NCBI RefSeq assembly: GCF_028401955.1
Contig: NZ_JAQOTJ010000004.1
Coordinates: 1-64,000, forward strand
Source of the DNA: Bacillus sp. BP-3
GTDB taxonomy: Bacteria > Bacillota > Bacilli > Bacillales > Bacillaceae_G
DNA: 64,000 nt
Direction: 5' to 3'
Shown piece by piece: positions 51,655-62,208 of this stretch. Each line of letters opens with the position of its first letter. Position 1 is the stretch's first letter. A program made the position numbers and the translations under genes. The notes under the pieces were generated by a model. That model did not search any database. It was not told where the DNA came from and saw only the letters and a program-made list of their open reading frames with translations.

Positions 51655-53202
51655 TTAATAGGTGATTTTCTTATTTATTCCTAATTTATCAAAAAGCATT
51701 CCTATTATGCTTTTTACAATTCCAAATAAATATTTAAACTCAACTGTTTTATAAAAAATAAGCGTATACAGCACATTGGGAATAATCAAACAAATAATCC
51801 CTCTTATAATTAATTGTAAAAACCCCCCATATGGAATGAGACTACATACAAAACTTGTTATTAGACAGGTTCCAATTCCTATTGCTGCATAATACACATA
51901 TTTTAAAAAGTACTTTCTTACCGGTTGATGAAATACCTTTTTATATACTAAATAAGGTGCAATCCAAAACGGAACTGTCAAGGTGCTTATAAGCGTTCCG
52001 ATGAAAACACCTGTTATGCCCAAATATTGAACTAAAATAATAGAAATACCAAGATTCACAGTAGCCTCAACAAAGGGAGCATATCGGTCTTCATGAAAAA
52101 TTCCGGATGTTGTTTTCACCATAGATATAGAACGTCTCATTCCTGACACATAAAAATTAATCATCAATATTATCAATATACTTGTATCCATTATAAATTT
52201 TGAACCAATCCACAAGGTAATGAATGGTTCCATTAGAACATACAAAGATATCGTAAAGAATGAATAAATCCAAAAGTTACAAAACATAGTAACCTTAAAT
52301 ACGCTATAAATTTTATCATCGCTTTCTTTTGCTACTAAGTTTCCTACACTGTGATTCATATTATCAAAAACTTGATTAATAAACGTTCTGCAAATGTTAA
52401 TTAACATATAATAATTAGAATATAAACCGACAGCTTTCACGCTAACAGCAAAAGCAATCAACAAGTTATCAGTACCAAAAACAGCGTATCCACCTATATT
52501 ATGTAATATTAAGGCTTTTACATTTTTTACAATATTACTTTTTGTTTCACCATCTAATTTACTTGCTGTTTTGTTTTTTAAGAATGGGTACATTTTATCT
52601 ACCATCATTGCCAAACCTGCAGAGGTAGTAATTGTTATTATAATATCTATTATGAGATATAAAATATAACTGTGTGTAAAATATAAAATCCCCAACTTTA
52701 TACAAGTAGACACAATGGATGAAATAGAGTAGACTCCTGTAACAATATATCCCTTTTGACAAACATTTAAAAATGAGCTTTTATAAGAAAATAAATACGA
52801 CGAAGCCGTATTCAGTAAAAAGATGATGTAAATCACATGAATATTTTCAACTTTCGCATCTTTAGCGATATATCCAAGAAAAGGAAGAAGTGCTAGTCCC
52901 AACAGTAAGACGATTAAGGCGATTACCATATATGCCTTTTTATAAAATTTCATTAGGACATTGATTCTTTCTTCATCATTATCTGCTACTGGTTTATAAA
53001 GATTATATATAATAGCAGATCCTATTCCTGCCTCAGCTAAAGATAACATTCCTAATACATTTGTAAATAGTCCATTTACCCCTAAGTACTCAACTCCTAG
53101 GTAAGTAATGAACATTGTTCTTGAGACAAAACTTAATATTGTAATAATAACTTGACTACCTATGCCGGCTGATATATTGATAATTGAATTTCTAACTCTC
53201 AT
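51655..53202 (-). CDS. Polysaccharide flippase (Wzx/PST family)
   Basis: 515 residues from the ATG at 53202 (MRVRNSIINISAGIGSQVII), with GGGGG 4 bp upstream; about 13-14 membrane segments. The N-terminus with YLGVEYLGVNGLFTNVLGML is typical of the PST/MATE-like oligosaccharide flippases that move lipid-linked repeat units across the membrane. No Wzy polymerase is seen in the part of the locus within the window. Confidence 0.9.
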   Translation of the reverse strand: MRVRNSIINISAGIGSQVIITILSFVSRTMFITYLGVEYLGVNGLFTNVLGMLSLAEAGIGSAIIYNLYKPVADNDEERINVLMKFYKKAYMVIALIVLLLGLALLPFLGYIAKDAKVENIHVIYIIFLLNTASSYLFSYKSSFLNVCQKGYIVTGVYSISSIVSTCIKLGILYFTHSYILYLIIDIIITITTSAGLAMMVDKMYPFLKNKTASKLDGETKSNIVKNVKALILHNIGGYAVFGTDNLLIAFAVSVKAVGLYSNYYMLINICRTFINQVFDNMNHSVGNLVAKESDDKIYSVFKVTMFCNFWIYSFFTISLYVLMEPFITLWIGSKFIMDTSILIILMINFYVSGMRRSISMVKTTSGIFHEDRYAPFVEATVNLGISIILVQYLGITGVFIGTLISTLTVPFWIAPYLVYKKVFHQPVRKYFLKYVYYAAIGIGTCLITSFVCSLIPYGGFLQLIIRGIICLIIPNVLYTLIFYKTVEFKYLFGIVKSIIGMLFDKLGINKKITY

Positions 53203-53405
53203 TTTTCCCCCTGCTTCCAAAAATATAGAACCACTTTTCGTTGAAAGATACTATCTCTATAAAGCTACTTTAATTTTCCGACATACAAGTCGCTGCTACT
53301 ATGTCGAATACATAACGACCTGCATCCGCTCTCTCCTTTTGGATTACAGTTGAATGCCTCTAGACTTTTCTTCCAAAAGCTTTATATCATGTTTTTAATT
53401 GCGAT

Positions 53406-54413
53406 TTATATCATTTCTCTTTTATATGCTTGAATAATTAATGGGTACACCTTAAACCTTAACGCTAAATAATAAAGATACTCTTTAAAATTATTACATT
53501 GATATGAAAAGCCGATTTCCTTGAAACTATCAGAGAACATCTCATAATTTACAATCCTACGAAACGCACTATTCACATTCGCATAAGGATCGCTTTTTAA
53601 ATTATTAATTAATAACCTATATATGTTGTTTATATAGTAATTTGCCATATCTTTTCTAAAATGTTTCTCTTGTAATAAACCAAATTCTTTGGAAAGCTGT
53701 TTTCTTATTTTATATTGTAAAACTAAACTTCCCTCTAAATTTGGTTTATACGGAGCTCTCATTAAACTATTTAAATTATTTACATTATAAAAATATAGAA
53801 TTTCTGATAGCGCACATACTCTTTGTGACTTCAGTAGAAACTCCAAATTAAAAATAACATCTTCCCCAATAAACACTTGTTCATTGAATCTGATGTTTTT
53901 GTCTTTTATAATGCTTAAATTATACATATATCTCCATGAGAAACATAGATCATTACTAGAATGAATATTTGAAGAACTTAATACAAAGTCCCTCCCATTC
54001 ATAACAGTATTTAACTTAAAATTAGGAGTGATTATACTATGATTGGGAATTGTTTCGTATCCACATATTACCGCATCACAGTTATAATTTTCCGCAGTGC
54101 TATATAATTTAGTAAAATAGCTTTTACTTATCTCATCGTCAGGATCAATAAACACTATATACTTTCCTGTGGCAACTTCAATCCCTGTATTTCTTGCACT
54201 GCTCACTCCTTTGTTTTCTTTATGTATGACTTTAATTCTATTATCTTTTTTTGCATATTCCTCGCATATTTTACCACATTTATCCGACGAACCATCATTA
54301 ACAAGAATTAATTCAATATTGGTAAACGGCTGATTTAAAATGCCTTCAATACATCGAGGTAGCCATTTTTCCACATTATATATGGGAACAATCACACTTA
54401 TTAATTCGCACAA
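53406..54413 (-). CDS. Family 2 glycosyltransferase
   Basis: About 335 residues. GT-A fold: ISVIVPIYNVEKWLPRCIEG, LVNDGSSDKCGKI, FIDPDDEIS (DxD). The start is uncertain: the TTG at 54413 has GAGGTG 6 bp upstream, the GTG at 54422 has GGGAG 10 bp upstream. It adds one sugar to the growing lipid-linked repeat. 44-53 bp downstream of the GT-D gene. Confidence 0.9.
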   Translation of the reverse strand: MCELISVIVPIYNVEKWLPRCIEGILNQPFTNIELILVNDGSSDKCGKICEEYAKKDNRIKVIHKENKGVSSARNTGIEVATGKYIVFIDPDDEISKSYFTKLYSTAENYNCDAVICGYETIPNHSIITPNFKLNTVMNGRDFVLSSSNIHSSNDLCFSWRYMYNLSIIKDKNIRFNEQVFIGEDVIFNLEFLLKSQRVCALSEILYFYNVNNLNSLMRAPYKPNLEGSLVLQYKIRKQLSKEFGLLQEKHFRKDMANYYINNIYRLLINNLKSDPYANVNSAFRRIVNYEMFSDSFKEIGFSYQCNNFKEYLYYLALRFKVYPLIIQAYKREMI

Positions 54414-54457
54414 TCCTTTCACCTCTACATTACTCCCATCTGCTACATCCTTTATGC

Positions 54458-55384
54458 TTATCTTATTATAGCTTTAATTTCATTCAAATATTTTTCATCT
54501 TGAATATCTCCTACACCTTGCCCGGCCCCTGCTTCGCATACGTATTTATTTTTAATTTTAATTTTTGTTTTTGCTTGTCTTAAAAACCATTCGTATTCAA
54601 TATCTACATGTCCTATATCAATGGCTTGATATCCCGCCTTATATAAATCGTATGCCAATACAGTAGCGGTAGGTCCAACTGCTAATAGAATTAATTTAGA
54701 TGGATCAGTTTGTTTAGCTGCTGTTAAGATTTTATGATAATGTGAAAATGCATGTTCCTCTGGTACTAAAATTCTTTCAAGCGATTTAACATTATCAAAC
54801 AAGTCATTTCCAACACCTAATCTACTCTTATTTCCTTCTATTACAACTACATCTCTGTCCTTCCATATTAAATTTAATAACATAAACCAATCTTTACATT
54901 TTGATTTATCACGGAAAGGATAATAAATTCTCGATATAAAAGAATTGTAATATATTTTTCCTTTTTTAAAATTTTTGTACCACTTTAATCTAAATTTCGC
55001 GATATGGAGACTCCAATAATCCCTTGGTTCATCTGCATATTTTGTTAGGTCTTGAAAGACATCTGGCAAACAAACTAAGAAATGACGATCTTCGCTTAAC
55101 AATATTTCTCTTAACCTTTTGGACAACAAATGATCAGCTTGTTGAAATGTTATATCTCGATTCTGAATTAATTTAAACTCACCATCACCGTACCTAGCTA
55201 CAGAAGCCTTATCATAAATTATTTTGGCTAAAGTGTCGTCTATAGATTGAATGATAGGCGGTCTAAACAATTTTTTCATAAACCAATCTTTCATAATAAG
55301 CGCTCTATTCATGCTTTGAATTTTTATATCAACCAATGTGTTCCAAACAAAAACCAACGTACTTTTTGCCTTTATTTTCCCCAT
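54458..55384 (-). CDS. GT-D fold glycosyltransferase (SP_1767/DUF1792 family)
   Basis: 308 residues from the ATG at 55384 (MGKIKAKSTLVFVWNTLVDI), with AAGGGGG 5 bp upstream. SVARYGDGEFKLI near residue 70 and GNKSRLGVGNDLFDN and LAVGPTATVLAYDLYKAGYQ later are the family core; the DGE motif binds metal and UDP-sugar in streptococcal relatives. Probably extends the exopolysaccharide. Confidence 0.85.
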   Translation of the reverse strand: MGKIKAKSTLVFVWNTLVDIKIQSMNRALIMKDWFMKKLFRPPIIQSIDDTLAKIIYDKASVARYGDGEFKLIQNRDITFQQADHLLSKRLREILLSEDRHFLVCLPDVFQDLTKYADEPRDYWSLHIAKFRLKWYKNFKKGKIYYNSFISRIYYPFRDKSKCKDWFMLLNLIWKDRDVVVIEGNKSRLGVGNDLFDNVKSLERILVPEEHAFSHYHKILTAAKQTDPSKLILLAVGPTATVLAYDLYKAGYQAIDIGHVDIEYEWFLRQAKTKIKIKNKYVCEAGAGQGVGDIQDEKYLNEIKAIIR

Positions 55385-55487
55385 ACCGAACCCCCTTCTA
55401 AGTATTTCCTTCAATTGGATAGTCCATAAAATAATTATTCTCTTGCTATCCTTAGGTTAGGTAGTTCACTTAATTATTTTCTATTCT

Positions 55488-56657
55488 TTAACTGACCTTT
55501 TTCCTCCATGGAAAAGCAATTCTATTATTTGCTGCAGCCAGTTTCCGTCCCATTTTTATTGATGGAATTTCAATGAACTTATGACACAAGATTGACGCAG
55601 CTATCGTAATCACGAAAGAAACCAATAACGTGAAAAGGATAGATATTTTCCCATAAAGAACATGAATCGTCGTGAGCAAAACAATCGGATGCACTAAGTA
55701 AAGGCTATACGATATTTCCCCCATAAAATAAATAGGTTTCATTACTAATAACTTCGAAAATCGTTTTAGACTTAATGCAGAAAGAATAATCAAGGCTGCA
55801 CCAAAAGATATATACCAATCAATCACGATAAGATATAGAGAATAATCCATTTCACCGACCAATTTTGATAATGGCATAAAAGGAATACGCGGATAATTAA
55901 AAAATAAAATACCGAAAGGAAGCAATAGATATTTTACTTTCGAGTCCATAGTCTTACTTATTAAATACTCTCTGTTTTTAGCTAGCAATGCGCCAATTAT
56001 AAACATTGCGATATAATGGAGTGTAACAAAATAATTCGTCGATACTGGCGCATGAAACTCGCTTGGAATATTCATCATCAATAAATAACCAATAGCTGAA
56101 AGAATCATTGCTCCTCCAGTACTTATTTTCCAATCTACTTTAAGTAAGAGAAAAATAATGAAAGGAAATACTATAGAAATTCTCATCTCATGAACTAAAG
56201 ACCAAATCACCATAATAAATGTATCCGAATTATATTCTCCTAAGAACAAAATATGCTGTATTACATTTTTAAAGGATAATTCACTGCCCCAAGAAGTAGC
56301 CCATCCGGTTAGTTCGGGTATTGTATCAATTTTAGAGTTTAGTATACTTGTGAAAATAATCGCCATAACCAAAATTAAAAAATAAGGAATATAAATTCTA
56401 CATAGCCTCTTAATTAGATATTTAGAATAGTTAAATTCTTTATGTTGATAAAAAGGCAATGACAATACAAAACCACTTAGTACAAAGAACATTACTACCG
56501 CTGCATGACCATCCCATAAAATCTTTATATAGTTACTGTAATTTGAACTTATTATTCTTTGTCCAAACATAGGAAAAACAGTTAAAAAATGAGCTAACAA
56601 TACCATTAATGCAGCAATGCCCCTAAGGGAATCTAACTCTTTATAACGTTTTATCAT
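55488..56657 (-). CDS. Acyltransferase 3 family membrane protein (OafA/WecH-like)
   Basis: 389 residues, about ten membrane segments. ELDSLRGIAALMVLLAHF near the N-terminus carries the catalytic-type Arg and His of acyltransferase-3 proteins; HPIVLLTTIHVLYG is a later helix. It likely O-acetylates sugars of the polysaccharide. AGGGAG before the ATG. Confidence 0.9.
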   Translation of the reverse strand: MIKRYKELDSLRGIAALMVLLAHFLTVFPMFGQRIISSNYSNYIKILWDGHAAVVMFFVLSGFVLSLPFYQHKEFNYSKYLIKRLCRIYIPYFLILVMAIIFTSILNSKIDTIPELTGWATSWGSELSFKNVIQHILFLGEYNSDTFIMVIWSLVHEMRISIVFPFIIFLLLKVDWKISTGGAMILSAIGYLLMMNIPSEFHAPVSTNYFVTLHYIAMFIIGALLAKNREYLISKTMDSKVKYLLLPFGILFFNYPRIPFMPLSKLVGEMDYSLYLIVIDWYISFGAALIILSALSLKRFSKLLVMKPIYFMGEISYSLYLVHPIVLLTTIHVLYGKISILFTLLVSFVITIAASILCHKFIEIPSIKMGRKLAAANNRIAFPWRKKVS

Positions 56658-56857
56658 GATTTCTCCCTCTCTAAAAAAATACTTTCCACCAACTCAGATC
56701 TATTCTGTAAATTCATATTTTTAATACACTCCGCTTGTACATGCTCTACCGTGTATCTAAAAATAAGACAGAAAATGATTAGCTCCACTATAAACATAGT
56801 AAGCTATACATTTCTGTCCCAAAATTCCTTATAAAAATATCCTTTTGCGAAAGATCT

Positions 56858-57418
56858 TTATTCGATAAATCCTGTGCCATTCACTAGTTCTTCATACATT
56901 TTTCTCTTATCAGAATGAGATATATTCCCTTGAATAGTGAAGCTGCTATCATAAAATTTAGCAACACTACTTAATGTTCTATTCTTTTCTATGTAGCTCT
57001 CTACCGTAGATATGACTTTTGCCGGATTGCCAGCTACGATACTTCCTTCTGGTACGGATTTTGTTACTATACTTCCAGCTGCAACTATTGAGTTCTTACC
57101 TACAGTAACCCCTGGCATAATTAAAGCTCTTGCACCAATAAACACATTATCTTCTATAGTAATACTAGCAACTTTCGTATAACCATTTAATCTTTTTGTA
57201 CTAGCATCATGGGCTAATAAATACGCTTGTGGTGCTATAGTAACATTGTTACCTATCCTTATTAGCCAGCAATGAGAGTAGTCAAACATTACTCCTGGTT
57301 GGATAGAACAATTATTTCCTATCTTCATTCCCAGCTTTATATAATCTTCTAACCATATTTCATCTAGTACAAACTTTTTCAATCTAGCCTTTAAAAAATT
57401 GACCAGTCTTTTTATCAT
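56858..57418 (-). CDS. Hexapeptide-repeat acetyltransferase
   Basis: 186 residues from the ATG at 57418 (a TTG at 57424 adds two codons and touches the preceding stop). Left-handed beta-helix repeats: [38 protein letters not shown] (catalytic His), [20 protein letters not shown]. LbH-XAT/maltose O-acetyltransferase class. It probably decorates the polysaccharide and is coupled to the GH88/105-like gene upstream. Confidence 0.88.
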   Translation of the reverse strand: MIKRLVNFLKARLKKFVLDEIWLEDYIKLGMKIGNNCSIQPGVMFDYSHCWLIRIGNNVTIAPQAYLLAHDASTKRLNGYTKVASITIEDNVFIGARALIMPGVTVGKNSIVAAGSIVTKSVPEGSIVAGNPAKVISTVESYIEKNRTLSSVAKFYDSSFTIQGNISHSDKRKMYEELVNGTGFIE

Positions 57419-57424
57419 ACTCAA

Positions 57425-58612
57425 TCACACGGCCTTAGAATTGTTAGATGCATTTATCATTCTAATACAGAACCCTTGAGTAAAGGGAAGTATATCAAAC
57501 AGCATAGAGTATACACCTATGTCCTTTGTGTCGCCTTGTGAAAAATCAACTGCTCCATTCCTTTTCGTCACTTTCATTAAATACTGAATAGCCTTTTCTG
57601 CACTTTTTAAACATTCTTCTGAAATCTCTTCTATTTTTGCTGCCTGAAGCATAAACCAGCCTAATGTTGCTGTTGTAGAAGAGTCTGGTGTACATTCTGC
57701 CCTCGTTACCATCCAGTTCCAATTCCCGTTATTTTGCTGAAAACCCTGGGCAGCTTTGGCAAATCGTTTTACGCTTTCTTCTAGCTCGTATTTATGCTCA
57801 CTATTTTCCGGAAGTTCATTCCAAGCATCGATAAGGCCTATAGCAAACCAACCAAGCCCTCTTCCCCATCCATATAATCCAAGAGGCGCTTTACTCTTCA
57901 GATCATAAGCATGACACGGTATATTATATTGATTCAACATACCGTACTGTTCATATTCCTTAATCTGCTTTACTGCTAAGTTTATACATTCAGCTTTTTT
58001 ATATCGGACACCATAAGAAACTAAAAACGGGCATATGAAACCGATAGTATCTACATATCTATAATGCTTCATGAACTTTCTATATTGTACTGTGCCGTCT
58101 TCTCCTATATGGTCATGGATCATTTCCCAAACAGTATCTAATGCTTGTTTGTATGTATCTACGTCTACAAAATTTAGCTTCATAACAGCATAGGCAAGTA
58201 TTGCACCATCTACATATTGAGGCTTATTTATCCATTGCCCATTACGATCGAATTTCGAATTTAAAAATTTCGTAATTTCATGCTTCACTTCTTTATCGTC
58301 GTTACACTTCAAATATTCCGCCAATCCCAGTAGTAAAGCTGCTTCTTGCCAGTGCTGTATAGCACGTTCTGTATAGTTCCCTTTCAGCATATCAATGGCT
58401 ATTAATCTCGTATTATCCGTTACTTTAATTTTTGGTGTTTTATTTAGCCATTTCACACCTATATTAGTAATTGATTGATTCCATACATTTTGATTCGTAT
58501 ATCTTCCTATTTTTATTCTGCTTATCCAAGCTTTACATATAGGAACTAAATCAATCATTATGATAATTACTATTACAACAAGTAATGTAAAAGCTACTGC
58601 TTGTATAATCAT
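57425..58612 (-). CDS. Membrane-anchored GH88/GH105-like glycoside hydrolase
   Basis: 395 residues. One N-terminal membrane segment (about 3-28), then an (alpha/alpha)6-barrel: YVDTIGFICPFLVSYGVRY, LNQYNIPCHAYD, YGWGRGLGWFAIGLIDAWNE, TLGWFMLQAA. Relatives (YteR, unsaturated glucuronyl hydrolases) remove unsaturated uronic acid from the ends of oligosaccharides made by lyases. In an EPS locus this is uncommon. The conserved Asp pair (VDT and HAYD regions) is present. Confidence 0.8.
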   Translation of the reverse strand: MIIQAVAFTLLVVIVIIIMIDLVPICKAWISRIKIGRYTNQNVWNQSITNIGVKWLNKTPKIKVTDNTRLIAIDMLKGNYTERAIQHWQEAALLLGLAEYLKCNDDKEVKHEITKFLNSKFDRNGQWINKPQYVDGAILAYAVMKLNFVDVDTYKQALDTVWEMIHDHIGEDGTVQYRKFMKHYRYVDTIGFICPFLVSYGVRYKKAECINLAVKQIKEYEQYGMLNQYNIPCHAYDLKSKAPLGLYGWGRGLGWFAIGLIDAWNELPENSEHKYELEESVKRFAKAAQGFQQNNGNWNWMVTRAECTPDSSTTATLGWFMLQAAKIEEISEECLKSAEKAIQYLMKVTKRNGAVDFSQGDTKDIGVYSMLFDILPFTQGFCIRMINASNNSKAV

Positions 58613-58632
58613 ATGATTATGTCCTTTCTATA

Positions 58633-59814
58633 CTACTTCAATAATGTGTATAATTTTTCTATCTCCGACTCGGTTCCCAGCTCTTCATTTGATAAATTCT
58701 GTATTAATTTATTCCTTAACTTTTCATCATGTATCATTTTTTGAATGCCTTCTGCAATTGCATTGCTGTTCATCTCTACAATAATCCCGTTTTCTTCGTG
58801 CTTTATTTGATCTTTAGCTGTACTGAAGTTTGTTACCACTATTGGTTTATGTAGTATTTTTGCTTCGTCTATTGCAATCGATTTCCCTTCAAATCTAGAT
58901 GGTTGAACATATATATCGGCTTCTTTTATATATGGATATGGATTTTCTTTCATTCCTAGCAGAAAAAAATGCTCTTGGAGATGGTTCTCTTCTATCATTG
59001 TTTCTAGCTTATTCCGTTCCTCGCCTTCGCCAACGATATACCACTTTATTTCATATCCATTTTGAACAAGATTTTTACATGCCTTTACAGCAAAATCGAA
59101 TCCTTTTTCATTGCTTAATCTCCCTACAGAAACAAGTTTTATCCCCTTATGCTTTATATCTGCTTTTTCTTGCGACATTTTATAAATCATACTTGGAGAT
59201 ACTATGTTATGAAGAACACCTATCTTATCCTTGTATATAGGGAATCTTTGTTTTAAAACATTCGCGCATTCTTCTGACACTGTTACGATATGATCTAATG
59301 AACGAAAATACTGCATGTCAAGGTTAGCATCCATTCCGAACTTGTCATAGTCGGTATGGATAAAGCCAATTTTTTTGTTTGCCTTTACCTTATCTATACA
59401 AAAGTAAACGGGGTTCTTTTCTAAGTACCCAATTGCTACATCATATGTTTTATGAAGAGTTTGCAAAGATTTAGATAAATAACGCCAAACCCTTTGTTCG
59501 CAACGAGCACTGTTTTTCTCACTTCTAAATATGTAGCCTGCACAAACCCTCGATAAAGCGATATTGATTTTTCCTTGCCGCAAGCATTGCATAATAGCTG
59601 CTTTTATGGACATATCAAACAACCGGTACTCAGAAGGTTCTTCTAATATATTTACTTGAGCAGGTATTTTATTAAAGAATAAACCTTCATGCTTAAATAG
59701 AAATAAATCTACATTATAACGAGAGTAATCAATCGTATTCAATAGAGAAATTAATGACTTCTCAGCTCCACCGCAGTTCAAATTATTAATAACAAATAAT
59801 ATGTCTTTTTTCAT
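58633..59814 (-). CDS. Family 4 glycosyltransferase
   Basis: 393 residues from the ATG at 59814, with AAGG 8 bp upstream. GT-B fold: N-terminal NNLNCGGAEKSLISLLNTI, C-terminal SVGRLSNEKGFDFAVKA and VQPSRFEGKSIAIDEAKIL with the EX7E motif. Close paralogue of the next gene and of the one at the window end. Confidence 0.92.
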   Translation of the reverse strand: MKKDILFVINNLNCGGAEKSLISLLNTIDYSRYNVDLFLFKHEGLFFNKIPAQVNILEEPSEYRLFDMSIKAAIMQCLRQGKINIALSRVCAGYIFRSEKNSARCEQRVWRYLSKSLQTLHKTYDVAIGYLEKNPVYFCIDKVKANKKIGFIHTDYDKFGMDANLDMQYFRSLDHIVTVSEECANVLKQRFPIYKDKIGVLHNIVSPSMIYKMSQEKADIKHKGIKLVSVGRLSNEKGFDFAVKACKNLVQNGYEIKWYIVGEGEERNKLETMIEENHLQEHFFLLGMKENPYPYIKEADIYVQPSRFEGKSIAIDEAKILHKPIVVTNFSTAKDQIKHEENGIIVEMNSNAIAEGIQKMIHDEKLRNKLIQNLSNEELGTESEIEKLYTLLK

Positions 59815-59826
59815 GCTAATCACCTT

Positions 59827-61017
59827 TTATAGAATTCCGTAGAGCTTGTTTATTTCTGTTTCAGTCCCTAATGTTTCTGTAGATAAATAGTTTATGAGCC
59901 TTTCTCGCAATTCTATGTTTTTAATGAGATTTTCAATTTCAGTTGCTATCCCTTCCTCGGACATATGAGCAATGATTCCATTAATTCCATGATGAATTTG
60001 ATCTTTTGCAGTTTCAAAGTTAGTTACTACTATTGGTTTATGCAGTATTTTTGCTTCATCGATTGCAATAGACTTCCCTTCATATCTAGATGGTTGTACA
60101 TATATATCTGCTTTTCTAATATAAGGATATGGATTTTCTTTAACTCCTAATAGCTTAAAATGGTTTGATAAGTGATAGTCTTCTATCAATCTTTCTAATG
60201 TATCCCGGTCATCCCCGTCTCCTAGCACATACCATTTAATCCTGTACCCTTTATCAAGAAGTAGCTTACAAGACTTTACTGCTAAATCTACGCCTTTTTC
60301 GCGGCTTAATCTGGCAACAGTTATAATACTTGTATAATTGTTATCAAATAAGTCATCATCTTTTGTAGCCCTTTTAGATAAATCGTGTATCATCTGGGGT
60401 GCTACTATATTGTGTATAACCGCAATTTTATTTGTCAGATGTGGAAAATTGTCTTGTAATGATTTTGCACACTCATCTGAAACTGTTATGATATGATCAA
60501 GTTGTTCAAAATAGGCAGTATCAAATTTATAATCCATTCCTGAATCTGAATAGTTTGTATGAATCCATCCGATCTTCTTTTTAGCCCGCACTTTATCAAT
60601 CACAAAATATATGGATGATTTTTCAAGATATCCTATTGCTGCATCATACTCTTTTTCTAAAGTTTCAAATGATTTGCTTTGATATTTCCACGTATACTGT
60701 TCTGAAATAGCAGCTTCCTTTATCACTCTATTCTTAATAGCGAATAACGATCTTGCATACGCCAAGTTAATCTTTCCATTCTTTAAAAAGTTCCCTATTG
60801 AATGTTGGAAGCTACGTGCAAATACCTGATAATCACTTGGCAGATCTAATATAGTTACTTCCTTCGGTAGTGAATTTATAAATATCCCTGTTTTACTGAA
60901 TAGAAATAAATCCACATTATACAAACTGTAGTCTATTTGAGATAGCAAATTTACTAAGCTTTTTTCCCCACCGCCAGCAGATAAACTAGGCATAACAAAC
61001 AGTAGATTTTTTTTCAT
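59827..61017 (-). CDS. Family 4 glycosyltransferase, paralogue
   Basis: 396 residues from the ATG at 61017, with GAGG 6 bp upstream. PSLSAGGGEKSLVNLL at the N-terminus, TVARLSREKGVDLAVKSCKL and VQPSRYEGKSIAIDEAKIL in the donor-binding half. High similarity to the 58633 protein over the whole length indicates tandem duplication. Confidence 0.92.
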   Translation of the reverse strand: MKKNLLFVMPSLSAGGGEKSLVNLLSQIDYSLYNVDLFLFSKTGIFINSLPKEVTILDLPSDYQVFARSFQHSIGNFLKNGKINLAYARSLFAIKNRVIKEAAISEQYTWKYQSKSFETLEKEYDAAIGYLEKSSIYFVIDKVRAKKKIGWIHTNYSDSGMDYKFDTAYFEQLDHIITVSDECAKSLQDNFPHLTNKIAVIHNIVAPQMIHDLSKRATKDDDLFDNNYTSIITVARLSREKGVDLAVKSCKLLLDKGYRIKWYVLGDGDDRDTLERLIEDYHLSNHFKLLGVKENPYPYIRKADIYVQPSRYEGKSIAIDEAKILHKPIVVTNFETAKDQIHHGINGIIAHMSEEGIATEIENLIKNIELRERLINYLSTETLGTETEINKLYGIL

Positions 61018-61030
61018 AATGTACCTCAAA

Positions 61031-62191
61031 TTACTTAGCCAATTCTTTTAAATATTCTACTGCTTTATACGACATCTTCTTTATATTAGGGATAGATTTC
61101 TGTAATGTTTGTCTTAATTGTGTTTCTTCGCTTACCATCTCATCAAATTTAGCTTTTAGTTTCTCACTGTTTGATATTTCTTCTAACCCTAAAACTAATT
61201 TTTCTTCTCCAAATATATCTTTCGATATTCCTTTTGACTTTATGCTATACCCTAACACCATAGTCGGAACATAATTCGAATACGCTGCTATAGTCGCATG
61301 TGTTCTAGCTCCTATGAAGAATCTCATTCTAGCGATATATCCCTTATATTGTATTGCATTTAAGTCATTTGGCAGTATGATTACTCTCCCAGTATTTTTG
61401 AATTCCTCATAATATTTATATAAAACTTCATAATCATTATTTCCATCGATTATAACATGAGGTGTAAGAGCAATCGTTAAATCTGTAGTATTTAATATAT
61501 GATTTATTAATTCTCTCACTGCACCTTGGGAGTCTTTATTTCTCTCCCATACAAGTGGGCTAAAGTTTAATCCAACTGTATTACCTTCCTGCCATCCCTT
61601 AGGCAGTTCCAGTTCCTCTTTTTCCATAGTAAATGCCGGATCAGCACATAATTTAACATTATTGAGCCCCTTACTTTTTAACATATTATAAGTAAGGCTT
61701 TCACGAGCTAGTATTGCATCAAACAACTTTAAGTCCTCTAATTTTTTCTCAGACATGTCCTCTTCACCGATAGAACATCCCCATAAAACCAATTTTTTCC
61801 CTTGTGCTTTTACTCTTCTATCTATCTCATACAATGCAGGCTGCTCTCCGTAACAATAGTTATCTCCACCTATAGATAAGCATACATCTACATCTTTTAT
61901 ACGTTTAATGATGTTATTTTCTATTTTAGCTAATGCATAAGATTCATCATTGAAAAGCTTTACTTTAAGTACAGCCATCCACCAATCATAGGAATACTTC
62001 TTTATATCACTGCTAGAACCATCATATATTTCATCCAACTTTGGAATAATCTTGTCCGTTTCTGGTTTACTTGATACTAAGTACACTTTTGCGTCATCTT
62101 TTTTCTCTTTTATAATACTCGTAGAAGAACGAACTATTGCTTCGCATCCTCTATTTAAACTGCCTCCATGGGCAAACATCATAATTTTCAT
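61031..62191 (-). CDS. Polysaccharide pyruvyl transferase family protein
   Basis: 386 residues from the ATG at 62191 (MKIMMFAHGGSLNRGCEAIV), with GGGAGAGG 5 bp upstream. The N-terminal HGGSLNRGCEA, SIGGDNYCYGEQ and the late GARTHATIAAYSNYVPTMVL are family marks. Members add pyruvate ketals or act as glycosyltransferase-like enzymes on exopolysaccharide. 14-bp spacing to the following gene; one operon. Confidence 0.88.
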   Translation of the reverse strand: MKIMMFAHGGSLNRGCEAIVRSSTSIIKEKKDDAKVYLVSSKPETDKIIPKLDEIYDGSSSDIKKYSYDWWMAVLKVKLFNDESYALAKIENNIIKRIKDVDVCLSIGGDNYCYGEQPALYEIDRRVKAQGKKLVLWGCSIGEEDMSEKKLEDLKLFDAILARESLTYNMLKSKGLNNVKLCADPAFTMEKEELELPKGWQEGNTVGLNFSPLVWERNKDSQGAVRELINHILNTTDLTIALTPHVIIDGNNDYEVLYKYYEEFKNTGRVIILPNDLNAIQYKGYIARMRFFIGARTHATIAAYSNYVPTMVLGYSIKSKGISKDIFGEEKLVLGLEEISNSEKLKAKFDEMVSEETQLRQTLQKSIPNIKKMSYKAVEYLKELAK

Positions 62192-62208
62192 ATTAACCTC
62201 TCCCAATA

